Shown in pieces: positions 10,001 through 17,985 of a stretch of DNA of 64,000 nucleotides (the first letter of the stretch is position 1; every line of letters starts with the position of its first letter). The stretch comes from Gracilibacillus ureilyticus (GTDB lineage Bacteria; Bacillota; Bacilli; Bacillales; Amphibacillaceae). The translations under genes were made by a program, and so were the position numbers. The notes under the pieces were generated by a model, which worked only from the letters and a program-made list of their open reading frames with translations, was not told the DNA's origin and searched no databases. The stretch is from positions 248,001 to 312,000 of the forward strand of contig NZ_FOGL01000001.1 of the NCBI RefSeq assembly GCF_900111195.1, given 5' to 3'.

Positions 10001-10069
10001 CCTTCCTTCAGGTTAATGAATTGATAATTATGGTCATTCCTTGGTATGATAAGGACAGCTGAAGGAAGG
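10001..10069 (+). promoter_or_regulatory. Promoter of the cysteine synthase gene within a perfect inverted repeat
   Basis: TTGATA (10021-10026), an 18-base spacer and TATGAT (10045-10050) form a sigma-A promoter. CCTTCCTTCAG (10001-10011) and CTGAAGGAAGG (10059-10069) are an exact 11-bp inverted repeat around it. The right arm contains the ribosome binding site of the next gene; the left arm is upstream of the promoter. Confidence 0.6.
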
Positions 10070-10077
10070 TGTAGTTT

Positions 10078-10992
10078 ATGAAAGTTTATCAAAATATAAC
10101 AGAATTAATTGGGAATACACCAATTGTAAAACTTAATCGGATAGTTCCGGCTAATGCTGCTGACGTTTTTGTTAAACTTGAAATGTTTAATCCGTCCAAG
10201 AGTGTAAAGGACCGGGCTGCATTTAACATGATTCATGAGGCGGAAAAAGCCGGATTATTGAATGAAGATTCGACAATTATTGAACCAACCAGCGGAAATA
10301 CAGGAATTGGTTTAGCTATGAATGCAGCAGCAAAAGGTTATAAAGCGATATTAGTTATGCCGGATAATATGACACAGGAAAGAATCAATATCTTAAAAGC
10401 ATATGGCGCGGAGGTAGTTTTAACACCGAGCAGTGAGAAAATGCCTGGTGCAATTAAAAAGGCTAAAGAATTGGTTGATCGTATTCCTGGCAGCTTCATG
10501 CCACAGCAATTTGAAAATCCTGCTAATCCGGATATTCACCGCCATACAACAGCAGTGGAAATATTAGATCAAATGGATATGCAACTGGATGGATTTATCG
10601 CAACAGCTGGAACCGGCGGGACAATAACAGGAACTGGTGAAACACTTAAAGAAAAAATCCCTCATTTACATATTGCTGTAGTAGAACCGAAGGGATCCCC
10701 TGTACTATCTGGAGGAAAACCTGGCAAACATAAATTAGTTGGGACGAGCCCTGGTTTTGTCCCTCAAATATTAAATACAACGATTTATGATGAGATTATT
10801 CAAATAAGTGATGCAGATGCTGTTAATACTTTTAAAAGGCTGTCAATTGAGGAAGGTATTTTTACAGGACCATCAGCTGGAGCTGCTGTCTTTGCTGCAA
10901 TACAAGTTGCAAAACAGTTGGGGGAAGGGAAGAAGGTTGTCTGCATAGCCCCTGATACAGGTGAAAGGTATTTAAGCATGCATCTCTTTTAA
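10078..10992 (+). CDS. cysK: Cysteine synthase (O-acetylserine sulfhydrylase) family protein
   Basis: PLP-dependent enzyme of the cysteine synthase family, 304 residues, forming L-cysteine from O-acetylserine and sulfide. Visible motifs: IGNTPIVKLNR at the N-terminus, FNPSKSVKDRAAF with the PLP-binding Lys near residue 43, EPTSGNTGIGLA (substrate loop), TAGTGGTITGTGE (PLP-phosphate loop) and GPSAGAAVFAA. It lies alone behind its own promoter and ends at a bidirectional terminator. Bacilli often carry two or three paralogues (CysK, YtkP, MccA), and the choice among them is not certain from sequence alone. Confidence 0.85.
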   Translation: MKVYQNITELIGNTPIVKLNRIVPANAADVFVKLEMFNPSKSVKDRAAFNMIHEAEKAGLLNEDSTIIEPTSGNTGIGLAMNAAAKGYKAILVMPDNMTQERINILKAYGAEVVLTPSSEKMPGAIKKAKELVDRIPGSFMPQQFENPANPDIHRHTTAVEILDQMDMQLDGFIATAGTGGTITGTGETLKEKIPHLHIAVVEPKGSPVLSGGKPGKHKLVGTSPGFVPQILNTTIYDEIIQISDADAVNTFKRLSIEEGIFTGPSAGAAVFAAIQVAKQLGEGKKVVCIAPDTGERYLSMHLF

Positions 10993-11019
10993 CTCATGTT
11001 CTTTTAAATATTTTTGTTA

Positions 11020-11062
11020 GATAATGAAAGAGGATTTAGATAAATCATCTAAATCCTTTTTC
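11020..11062. terminator. Bidirectional rho-independent terminator
   Basis: AGGATTTAGAT (11031-11041) pairs with ATCTAAATCCT (11047-11057), followed by TTTTC on the plus strand; flanking A-rich and T-rich arms extend the stem. It serves the cysteine synthase gene and the convergent Pro/Gly/Tyr-rich gene. Confidence 0.85.
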
Positions 11063-11083
11063 ATTATGATTCCATTAATAGTT

Positions 11084-11368
11084 TTAAAAAGGTCCATAAT
11101 AAGGCCCAGGTCCGTATGGTGGACGAGGTGGCCCAAATGCTTTTGGTCCTGGCCCATAATAGGGTGAATATGGTCCATATGGTGCGTAAGGGCCGTACGA
11201 GTAGGGGTAAGGCCTCGGTGGACCGTCTGCCAATTCTCCTCCAAGAAAGCCTAATCCAAAACCAAGTAATCCAGCTCCCAATGGCCCGATGGGACCGAAG
11301 AAGCGTTCATCATGCCCGCGTAATTGCGGTTCGTTGAGGTAATTATAATTCATAGGTGTATACACCAT
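11084..11368 (-). CDS. Pro/Gly/Tyr-rich small protein, probable spore coat component
   Basis: A 94-residue protein. An N-terminal stretch (MVYTPMNYNYLNEPQLRGHD) leads to a glycine-rich hydrophobic segment (GPLGAGLLGFGLGFLGG). The C-terminal half is almost wholly Pro, Gly and Tyr in PYGPY-like repeats. Such Tyr/Pro-rich proteins occur in Bacillus spore coats, but no named family is recognised. The start at 11368 is chosen because AGGAG sits five bases before it. Upstream, AC-N16-CATAGGCTG (11413-11439) is close to the sigma-K consensus, supporting expression in the mother cell late in sporulation. Confidence 0.65.
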   Translation of the reverse strand: MVYTPMNYNYLNEPQLRGHDERFFGPIGPLGAGLLGFGLGFLGGELADGPPRPYPYSYGPYAPYGPYSPYYGPGPKAFGPPRPPYGPGPYYGPF

Positions 11369-11412
11369 ACATACTCCTCTCATAATTAAACAATTAATTC
11401 ATTTCCTGTTAA

Positions 11413-11439
11413 CAGCCTATGCACGTTTACCCATTATGT
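11413..11439 (-). promoter_or_regulatory. Sigma-K-like promoter
   Basis: On the minus strand, AC (11439-11438), 16 bases, then CATAGGCTG (11421-11413), against the sigma-K pattern AC-N16/17-CATANNNTA with one mismatch at the last base. A separate 12-bp palindrome, GGGTATATACCC (11442-11453), lies just upstream in the region shared with the divergent esterase gene. Confidence 0.4.
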
Positions 11440-11550
11440 AAGGGTATATACCCATATTCCTGAAACAATTATCAGACCCACAATATTATGATAAAATGCT
11501 TTCACTTTTATGGTAAAATAGAGAAAAAAAATACAGGGGAGGAAGGAATA

Positions 11551-12342
11551 ATGAAGATTTTAAAACAAAGTGAAATTGATTGGCAAAACGATTCCCTTCA
11601 CGAGAAATGTCCCAGCTTAACGCCGTTTCTGTTGGAAAATAAAAAGAATGCACCGTTTATTATAGTCATACCAGGGGGTGGATACAGTCACCGTGCATTT
11701 CATGAAGGTGAACCTGTTGCAAAATGGCTCAATGAAAATGGATTTCATGCAGCAGTATTACGCTACCAAGTTGCACCAATTTACGAACAGGAAGTAATTT
11801 CTAATGGACAAATGGCAGTAAGGGCTGTCCGCTTTCATGCAGACAATTGGGGGATATCCCCGGAAAAGATAGGTGTTTTAGGATTCTCTGCTGGAGGACA
11901 TCTAGCGGCAATTATTAGTAACCTGTTCGACGATGGTGACAAATCGAGCGAAAATACAATAATGAATTATTCCAGCCGACCGGACTTCCATATTTTGTGC
12001 TATCCTGTTATTACAATGGGTGAACATACACATCAAGGTAGTAAAAATAATTTAATAGGTGAGCAGGCTGATGAGAAATTGGTTGCAAGGTTTTCGGCGG
12101 ATAAGTTAGTTACTGAAAACACTCCACCCGCTTTTATATGGTCAACAGCTAATGATCCATCTGTTTCCAATTTTAATAGTCTGCATTATGCAGAAGCATT
12201 ACAGCATAAAAATATACCGTATGATTTACATATTTATCAGGAAGGAAGACATGGCCTCGGTCTAGCAGATGAACATCCGCATGTCTATATGTGGCAAAGT
12301 GTCTGTCTGAACTGGTTAAACCAGTATATTAGTAAAAAGTAA
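11551..12342 (+). CDS. Alpha/beta hydrolase, acetyl-esterase type
   Basis: A cytoplasmic serine hydrolase of 263 residues, resembling the family of acetyl (xylan) esterases sometimes named endo-xylanase B. VIPGGGYSHRAFHEGEPVA forms the oxyanion-hole loop (HGGG-like position). GFSAGGHLA near residue 112 carries the nucleophile Ser, the Asp is probably in TANDPSVSNFNS and the His in EGRHGLGLAD. No signal peptide is seen. The start at 11551 follows GGGGAGGAAGG; an upstream in-frame ATG at 11488 lacks a binding site. A role in deacetylating plant oligosaccharides would fit the pectin and rhamnose genes nearby, but this is inference. Confidence 0.82.
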   Translation: MKILKQSEIDWQNDSLHEKCPSLTPFLLENKKNAPFIIVIPGGGYSHRAFHEGEPVAKWLNENGFHAAVLRYQVAPIYEQEVISNGQMAVRAVRFHADNWGISPEKIGVLGFSAGGHLAAIISNLFDDGDKSSENTIMNYSSRPDFHILCYPVITMGEHTHQGSKNNLIGEQADEKLVARFSADKLVTENTPPAFIWSTANDPSVSNFNSLHYAEALQHKNIPYDLHIYQEGRHGLGLADEHPHVYMWQSVCLNWLNQYISKK

Positions 12343-12353
12343 GGGAGTTATTT

Positions 12354-12494
12354 ATGATTAAAGTAAAAATGTTAGTACAAACAACATATAATGGCCAACT
12401 GTTAAGAGAAGGGAAAATTTATGAAGTAACAACAGAAACAGCAGAACGCTGGCATGCTAGTAAAATTGCTGAAATCGTCCCTCATAATACTTAA
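12354..12494 (+). CDS. Small conserved-looking protein of 46 residues
   Basis: Open frame MIKVKMLVQTTYNGQLLREG... to IVPHNT, preceded by AAGGGAG at 12340-12346, 11 bases after the esterase stop. The pattern (short strands, a G-x-x-Y-E-V turn, and a helix ETAERWHASKIAEIV) resembles small beta-strand proteins found in phage and bacilli. No function can be assigned. Its last four bases overlap the tail of the convergent yqxD gene (shared TTAA). Confidence 0.6.
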   Translation: MIKVKMLVQTTYNGQLLREGKIYEVTTETAERWHASKIAEIVPHNT

Positions 12495-12934
12495 TCCTTT
12501 ATTAAAAACTTTCGTAAAGTCTTACGGAAGTTTTCTTTTTGGCTGTCTTCCAGTTTCTTTGGTCCTTTCGTTCTATATCCGGCTTTTCTTGCTTTTGCAT
12601 TGCGATGTCTCTCCTCTAACATTTGGTCAATCCGTTGTTTTGAATAAAAGAACCCCACATGATGGAGAACATAGCATCCTTTTTCAAGACCGAGAGCAGC
12701 AAGACCGTAATCTTGGGTGATGATCAGATCGTTTGGTTTTACCATACCGATAATTTTATAGTCCGCAGCATCCGCACCTGTGTCAACATATGTTACTTTC
12801 ACATGATCGGGATAATTCTGCAGAGAGAAATGGTTATAACTTTTTACCAAAGTGACCTGGATGTTAAAGCTCTTTGCTTCATTTATTATTAAATCAGTTA
12901 CAGGACAAGCGTCTGCATCTACAAATATACGCAT
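12491..12934 (-). CDS. yqxD: YaiI/YqxD (UPF0178, DUF188) family protein
   Basis: A 147-residue member of the DUF188 family, a PIN-like fold of unknown function widespread in bacteria. The N-terminus RIFVDADACPV and the segment VDTGADAADYKIIGMVKPNDLIITQDYGLA hold the conserved acidic residues expected of a metal site; HHVGFFYS and a basic C-terminus (GYRTKGPKK) follow. ATG 12934 is preferred to 12940 because the upstream AAAGGA is spaced properly only for it. It is convergent with the small protein gene and shares its stop region. Confidence 0.9.
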   Translation of the reverse strand: MRIFVDADACPVTDLIINEAKSFNIQVTLVKSYNHFSLQNYPDHVKVTYVDTGADAADYKIIGMVKPNDLIITQDYGLAALGLEKGCYVLHHVGFFYSKQRIDQMLEERHRNAKARKAGYRTKGPKKLEDSQKENFRKTLRKFLIKD

Positions 12935-13064
12935 AATCATTTCCTTTCCGTAAATTTTGTCATCCTTAATAAATGGTTAGAGATCCTTGTCAATAAATAT
13001 AGCATTCTTTCATAAAATATAGTATGATTTTCTTAATCTTAAAAGAAGGTAAGGGAAACATATA

Positions 13065-14237
13065 ATGAACGATTATTTAAAACAGCATCTAGATGAAATG
13101 TTGAAACTCTTAGAGCAACTGGTCAACATTGATAGCGGGTCTAATAATAAAGAGGGTGTCAATTTGATTGGTGGTAAGATGAAAGCACTTTATGAGGATT
13201 TAGGTTTACATGTCCAAAAACACAACCAATCAAAATATGGTGATCACCTTTCAATCCGTTCAATTAAACATAAAGACAAGACCCCTTCCATTCTCATTAT
13301 AGCACATATGGATACAGTTTTTGAAAAAGGAACAGCTGCCAGAAGACCGTTTCAAATGAAAAACAACCGTGCTTTTGGACCAGGTGTTATTGATATGAAG
13401 GCAAGCTTAGTATCTGTTTATTACGCAATGAAAGCATTGAAGAATATTAATAGCCAAGCATTCCATGAGGCAGAAATACTTTTAACTAGTGATGAAGAAG
13501 TTGGTTCGATTAGCTCGCGGCATTTAATTGAAGAAAAAGCAAAAGGGAAAAAGTTTGCGCTGGTTATGGAACCAGCAAGAAAAAACGGTGCAATTGTTTC
13601 TGCGAGAAGAGGGAAGGGTCGCTACACATTAGAGGTGATTGGAAAGGCTGCTCATTCAGGAATTGAACCGGAAAGAGGCAGAAGCGCGATAGAAGAATTA
13701 GCACATAAAATTATTCAACTGCACGAGATCACAGATGAAGAAGCAGGTATTCATGTAAATGTTGGTTTAATTGAAGGGGGCAGTTCGGTAAATACGATCT
13801 CCGATCATGCAACAGCAGAGATTGACGTTCGGTTCAGAAATCAGGAGCAAGCAGAAGATATTGAAAAGAAAATCGAACAAATTTCCGCCACAACAGAGGT
13901 AGATGGTACAAAGGTATCCATAGATGGTGAAATTAATCGTCCTCCAATGGAAAAAACAGAAAAAACGGAGCGTTTACTGACAATTATCAAAAGAGTTGGA
14001 AGTGAATTGCAGATAAATATAAAGGATACGGAAACGGGCGGCGGATCTGACGCATCTTTTCCTGCTGCATTAGGCATCCCGACAGTCGATGGGCTGGGGC
14101 CCGTTGGGGGTAATGCCCACAGGGAAGATGAGTATTTGGAACTCGATTCCTTCATTCCCCGAACATTACTTTTAGCACAGGTAATCGAAAAACTGGCAAA
14201 TAAAATATTAAACAAAAAAGAGAAGTCAATTAGTTAA
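13065..14237 (+). CDS. M20-family zinc metallopeptidase (glutamate carboxypeptidase-like)
   Basis: Di-zinc exopeptidase of the M20 family, 390 residues, nearest in pattern to CPG2-type carboxypeptidases and ArgE/DapE relatives. Zinc-site signatures: AHMDTVFEKG near residue 82, GPGVIDMKAS (bridging Asp) near residue 107, TSDEEVGS (catalytic Glu, zinc ligand) near residue 145. A dimerisation domain occupies about 185-290, and GGGSDASF and the final His in NAHREDEYLE follow. No signal peptide is seen, so it is probably cytoplasmic. Monocistronic; its stop lies within the loop of a bidirectional terminator shared with dapA. Confidence 0.87.
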   Translation: MNDYLKQHLDEMLKLLEQLVNIDSGSNNKEGVNLIGGKMKALYEDLGLHVQKHNQSKYGDHLSIRSIKHKDKTPSILIIAHMDTVFEKGTAARRPFQMKNNRAFGPGVIDMKASLVSVYYAMKALKNINSQAFHEAEILLTSDEEVGSISSRHLIEEKAKGKKFALVMEPARKNGAIVSARRGKGRYTLEVIGKAAHSGIEPERGRSAIEELAHKIIQLHEITDEEAGIHVNVGLIEGGSSVNTISDHATAEIDVRFRNQEQAEDIEKKIEQISATTEVDGTKVSIDGEINRPPMEKTEKTERLLTIIKRVGSELQINIKDTETGGGSDASFPAALGIPTVDGLGPVGGNAHREDEYLELDSFIPRTLLLAQVIEKLANKILNKKEKSIS

Positions 14238-14252
14238 CGACTTCTCTTTTTT
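14217..14252. terminator. Bidirectional terminator between M20 peptidase and dapA
   Basis: AAAGAGAAGTC (14217-14227) pairs with GACTTCTCTTT (14239-14249). T-runs follow on both strands, so it can end both convergent transcripts. Confidence 0.88.
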
Positions 14253-14262
14253 TGCAATTCCT

Positions 14263-15153
14263 TTAACCTGCATGATATTTATTTTCTGTAAAATACAGTT
14301 GCTTTTCCAGTGAATGGATCTCTTCTTCACTGAGTGGGAGAAGCGGCAGTCTAACAGAGCCAACATTTAATCCGATAAGTCCAAGAGCAGCCTTCACCGG
14401 GGAAGGGTTAGGTGCTGTAAACAATGCTTGCATTGTTGGTAGCAATTGTTGATGTAAAACGGCAGCATCCGAAACACGGCCTTGTTGAAAGGCACTGATC
14501 ATTTCATTCATCTCATTACCGACAATGTGGGAGGAAACTGATACTACTCCTTTACCTCCAATAGCAAGTATAGGAAGCGTTAGGCTGTCATCGCCACTGT
14601 ATAGAGAAAAATCGCTTGATGTATCACGGATAATTTTCGCCATAGCATCCAGATTCCCGCTTGCTTCTTTAACAGCGACAATATTATCCGTTTCAGCTAA
14701 TTCAATAATTGTCTCTGGTAATAAATTCACTCCGGATCTGCCAGGAATGTTATATAACATGACCGGTAAAGCTGTTGAATTGGCTATAGCTTTAAAATGG
14801 GCCGCCATGCCTTGCTGGGAAGGTTTATTGTAGTATGGGGTTACTAGCATAATGGCGTCTGCCCCACATCTTTCCGCCTGCTTAGACAGATCTATAGATG
14901 CCTGAGTGCTATTCGAACCCGTTCCTGCAATGACAGGTATCCGTTTATTGACAATCTTGACAACGAATTGAATTAAGTTAATTTTTTCATCCCAGGTTAA
15001 GGTTGGTGACTCACCAGTTGTACCGGCAACTACAATTCCTTCCGTCCCATTGGAAATTAAGTAGTTAATTAACTGTTCTGTCATTGGATAATCTACTTTT
15101 CCATTTTGATCAAACGGTGTTACCATTGCTGTAATTACACGTCCAAAATTCAT
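14263..15153 (-). CDS. dapA: 4-hydroxy-tetrahydrodipicolinate synthase
   Basis: First committed enzyme of the diaminopimelate/lysine branch, condensing aspartate semialdehyde with pyruvate; a TIM-barrel aldolase of 296 residues, full length. AGTTGESPTLTWDEK holds the substrate Thr pair, YNIPGRSGVNL the catalytic Tyr, and VAVKEASGNLD the Schiff-base Lys near residue 163. The gene stands alone. About 150 bases upstream ends a lysine riboswitch with its own terminator, so transcription should fall when lysine is abundant. It also supplies dipicolinate for spores. Confidence 0.96.
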   Translation of the reverse strand: MNFGRVITAMVTPFDQNGKVDYPMTEQLINYLISNGTEGIVVAGTTGESPTLTWDEKINLIQFVVKIVNKRIPVIAGTGSNSTQASIDLSKQAERCGADAIMLVTPYYNKPSQQGMAAHFKAIANSTALPVMLYNIPGRSGVNLLPETIIELAETDNIVAVKEASGNLDAMAKIIRDTSSDFSLYSGDDSLTLPILAIGGKGVVSVSSHIVGNEMNEMISAFQQGRVSDAAVLHQQLLPTMQALFTAPNPSPVKAALGLIGLNVGSVRLPLLPLSEEEIHSLEKQLYFTENKYHAG

Positions 15154-15305
15154 GATAATAATCCACCTCTATTCATAGTTTTAAAACAATTCTTCTTATA
15201 TAAGTATGAATAGAGCATATCCCAACACAGTAAAAGAAAACCTGCCACTACCTGATTAAGGTTAGCAATCTAGTTTTACAGCAAACTTATCCTGTCCCGC
15301 AAATC

Positions 15306-15537
15306 AAAAAGCCACAATGAGAGGGTCTCATTGTGGCATCATTACAAAGGATAAGATGCGTGAGATAGCCCTCCATATAGTTGAAAACTATATGACAGCC
15401 CGGCATTTCTTCAATGCAGGACCAGTGATTAAGATGGATGCAAATCTTATCACTTCGGCAAATCCCCCTTTCAATAGTTGTCACAGGTCACATCCCCTCC
15501 AACTATATACTAATGGTCTTTGCACCTCTATTCTCAC
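15306..15537 (-). promoter_or_regulatory. Lysine riboswitch (L box) with terminator, controlling dapA
   Basis: On the minus strand the leader reads GAGGTGC, TGAAAGGGGGATTTGCCGAA, CTGGTCCTGCATTGAAGAAA, GGGCTGTCATATAG and GGAGGGCTATCTCAC, matching the B. subtilis lysC L-box segments in order. The closing P1 helix is GTGAGA.TAG (15537-15528) with CTATCTCAC (15368-15360). Downstream, GCCACAATGAGA/TCTCATTGTGGC (15337-15311) with a three-base loop and five T forms the terminator. Open frames across this region on both strands are incidental. Confidence 0.95.
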
Positions 15538-15574
15538 TTCAATATTCATTGAAGCAGTATTTATTTAATTGTTT

Positions 15575-15617
15575 TAGTATTAGCTAATACTATATCAGAT
15601 TGATTTTGTGATTGCAA
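15575..15617 (-). promoter_or_regulatory. dapA leader promoter overlapped by an 18-bp palindrome
   Basis: Minus-strand TTGCAA (15617-15612), a 17-base spacer and TATAGT (15594-15589) make a strong sigma-A promoter for the L-box transcript. The perfect palindrome TAGTATTAGCTAATACTA (15575-15592) covers the -10 box and the presumed start point, as a repressor operator would. Confidence 0.6.
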
Positions 15618-15898
15618 TGCCTTTTAAAATAAAACATCACTTGTTCGGTCAACTTTCATCATAATACTTATAACAGGTAACTTATTATAAAAAAATTTAA
15701 AATAAAATTGTTTTATGTGCGTATATGTTGTATGATTGAGTTAAGAATAGATAATTTAGCCTAATTATTTTATCTGTTTCTGCTCAAATAGTCATATTTA
15801 TTGGTTAGAGGTGGTTTAAATGTCATGATTTTCTTTATTGATTAGTACAATCATCTTGTTTTAAGTTTTTGCAAACACGACATCAGGGGGAAATTATT

Positions 15899-17638
15899 GT
15901 GAGAAAGAAATTACTAAAAAAAATCAAGTTACCAAAATTTTATTTTTTCAATCATCTAAGTATAGGCAGAAAGATAGCGTTGTCATTTGCGGCAGTCATT
16001 ATTTTGTTTTGTTTATCAACTTTATTAACGACGTGGTTAGTAAAAGGGGTGGGTAATAATATTCAGGAATTAGAAAAGAGAAGTGATATAGCACTGGATA
16101 TTTCCCAAATGAGTAATTTGACAGAATCGATGGGTTTAAGAGTAGCCAATTATGTACATTATTCCACTTCATCATATGTGGCAGAATATGAAGATAGAAA
16201 ACATCAATTTGATCTATTAACGGAAGATTTGCAAAAATATATGGAAACGCCCGAATCATCCGAATTGTTTAATCAGGTAATTGCAAATATGGGTACAATG
16301 GATGAAATTTTTGTAAATGATGTAATTCCTGCTGTGGAAGTAAATGACTTTGTTGCAGCAAAAAGAAATGCCCAGAATTTAAATAATCTTCAATTGGAGA
16401 CAGTAGCTATTCTTGAGATATTAGTAGATATTATTAATGAAGATAGAGAGATAGCTGTTTCTAATGCAAACTTAGCACAAAATCAAACATTTATCACGCT
16501 GATTACATCAATCGGTGTTTCAATCCTGTTAAGTATTCTGGCAGTTTTCTTTATCAGTAGAAACATATCCGGCAATTTGAAAAAAGTCATTGATTACAGT
16601 AATCAAATAGCCACAGGAAAGTTAAATATTGAAAATATTAAATATAAAGGCAAAGATGAAATAAGTAAATTGGTCGCATCTATTAATACAATGAGAGAAA
16701 ATTTAAGAGATATGATTACACATATCATTGATATTTCCAATGTAGTGACACAGCAGAGTACTGCACTGACATCTAGCGCAAAAGAAGTACATACTGGTGC
16801 AGAACAAGTGTCTGCAACTATGGAGGAACTGGCAAAAGGTTCAGATAATGAAGCCAACTTCTTAAGTAATTTAACAGAAGAGATGCAGAACTTTACCGCA
16901 AAAATCTCGACAACAAATGAAAACGCTGAATCCATCTCTGATTCTACTTCATCTGCTGAAACATTAATCACAGATGGTAAAAATTTAATGGGGCATTCGA
17001 TTGCACAAATGGAACGGATCGACCGTATCGTTACAGAAGCTGTAGACAAAATGAAAGTCCTTGACAGCAAATCACATGAAATTACGAAATTAATTTCTGT
17101 TATTAAAGATATTGCTGAACAAACGAACCTCCTTGCATTAAATGCAGCAATTGAAGCAGCAAGAGCTGGAGAACACGGAAAAGGTTTTGCAGTAGTGGCA
17201 GATGAAGTTCGGAAGTTAGCTGAACAAGTAGGTGTGTCTGTTAAAGATATTACAACAATTGTTCATAGTATCCAAGAGGAAACTACTACGGTGTCAGATT
17301 CACTTGTAGGTGGCTATACAGAGGTTAAGGAAGGGACCTCACAAATTGAAGAAACTGGGCGGACATTTGAAGAAATTAATCAGGCAGTAAAATTAGTTGT
17401 CGAGAATATTCAGAATATCTCCAGCAACTTAACTGATATCACTTCAAGTAGCCAGGAAATGAATGCAGCGCTTCAGGAAGTAGCTTCGATCTCTGAACAG
17501 TCAGCTGCCGGAATTGAAGAAACAACGGCAACTTCAGAACAAACGAGTCAGTCTATGAATCAGATTATTACTAATATTAACGAATTAAATGATCTATCTA
17601 AAAAACTTCATGGAGTCGTTCAAAAATTTGAAATATAA
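15899..17638 (+). CDS. Methyl-accepting chemotaxis protein
   Basis: Membrane chemoreceptor of 579 residues signalling to CheA/CheW. A first membrane helix (about 25-50) and a second (about 200-222) flank an extracellular all-helical four-helix-bundle-type sensor of about 150 residues with no named ligand. A HAMP segment (about 223-275) follows, then the long cytoplasmic coiled coil with the conserved hairpin tip [20 protein letters not shown] near residue 415. Start GTG 15899 follows AGGGGGAA at 15885-15892; an in-frame upstream codon at 15869 lacks a site. No chemotaxis genes are adjacent. The upstream 15618-15868 is very AT-rich and shows no gene. Confidence 0.93.
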   Translation: MRKKLLKKIKLPKFYFFNHLSIGRKIALSFAAVIILFCLSTLLTTWLVKGVGNNIQELEKRSDIALDISQMSNLTESMGLRVANYVHYSTSSYVAEYEDRKHQFDLLTEDLQKYMETPESSELFNQVIANMGTMDEIFVNDVIPAVEVNDFVAAKRNAQNLNNLQLETVAILEILVDIINEDREIAVSNANLAQNQTFITLITSIGVSILLSILAVFFISRNISGNLKKVIDYSNQIATGKLNIENIKYKGKDEISKLVASINTMRENLRDMITHIIDISNVVTQQSTALTSSAKEVHTGAEQVSATMEELAKGSDNEANFLSNLTEEMQNFTAKISTTNENAESISDSTSSAETLITDGKNLMGHSIAQMERIDRIVTEAVDKMKVLDSKSHEITKLISVIKDIAEQTNLLALNAAIEAARAGEHGKGFAVVADEVRKLAEQVGVSVKDITTIVHSIQEETTTVSDSLVGGYTEVKEGTSQIEETGRTFEEINQAVKLVVENIQNISSNLTDITSSSQEMNAALQEVASISEQSAAGIEETTATSEQTSQSMNQIITNINELNDLSKKLHGVVQKFEI

Positions 17639-17722
17639 GTAACACACAGTAAACCAGGGTGGAAGAGAAGATGAGGCAACAGGGGGAAAAGGAACTATTT
17701 TGTTTTATTACCAGTTAATGTA

Positions 17723-17750
17723 TTGACAAGTACGCAAAATTTGTTATAGT
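17723..17750 (+). promoter_or_regulatory. Promoter of the thiamine operon
   Basis: TTGACA (17723-17728), 16 bases, TATAGT (17745-17750); transcription would start about 25 bases before the TPP aptamer. Confidence 0.65.
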
Positions 17751-17780
17751 AAATACGAAATAATTAAATATCACATCATT

Positions 17781-17960
17781 CCACTAGGGGTGTCTTTTGA
17801 AGACTGAGATTAAAGTTGTACTTTAAGACCCTTAGAACCTGATCTGGTTCATACCAGCGTAGGGAAGTGGCGAAGGTATAAGGTGTAATTATACTCTTCT
17901 TTATCATAATTCTGTAATTATGACCACTATCTGTACGTTGGTATGGATAGTGGTTTTTTT
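17781..17960 (+). promoter_or_regulatory. TPP riboswitch (THI box) with transcription terminator
   Basis: The aptamer (17781-17870) shows CTGAGA, ACCCTTAGAACCTGATCTGG and CATACCAGCGTAGGGAAG in the standard order. P1 is CCACT (17781-17785) with AGTGG (17866-17870). The terminator is ACCACTATC (17923-17931) with GATAGTGGT (17946-17954) and seven T. The 5' arm of the terminator repeats the CCACT sequence, so the free P1 3' arm can pair with it as an antiterminator when TPP is absent: switching is visible in the sequence. Confidence 0.95.
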
Positions 17961-17985
17961 GTGATCTATAAGAGGAGGAATATTA

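Noticed and set aside
11442-11453. GGGTATATACCC palindrome as a metal-regulator operator
   Set aside because: Only 12 bp and A/T-centred; nothing nearby links it to copper or another metal.
15287-15568. Overlapping short open frames on both strands (65 and 83 codons)
   Set aside because: They lie across the lysine riboswitch and its terminator; no ribosome sites, and the RNA motifs explain the sequence.
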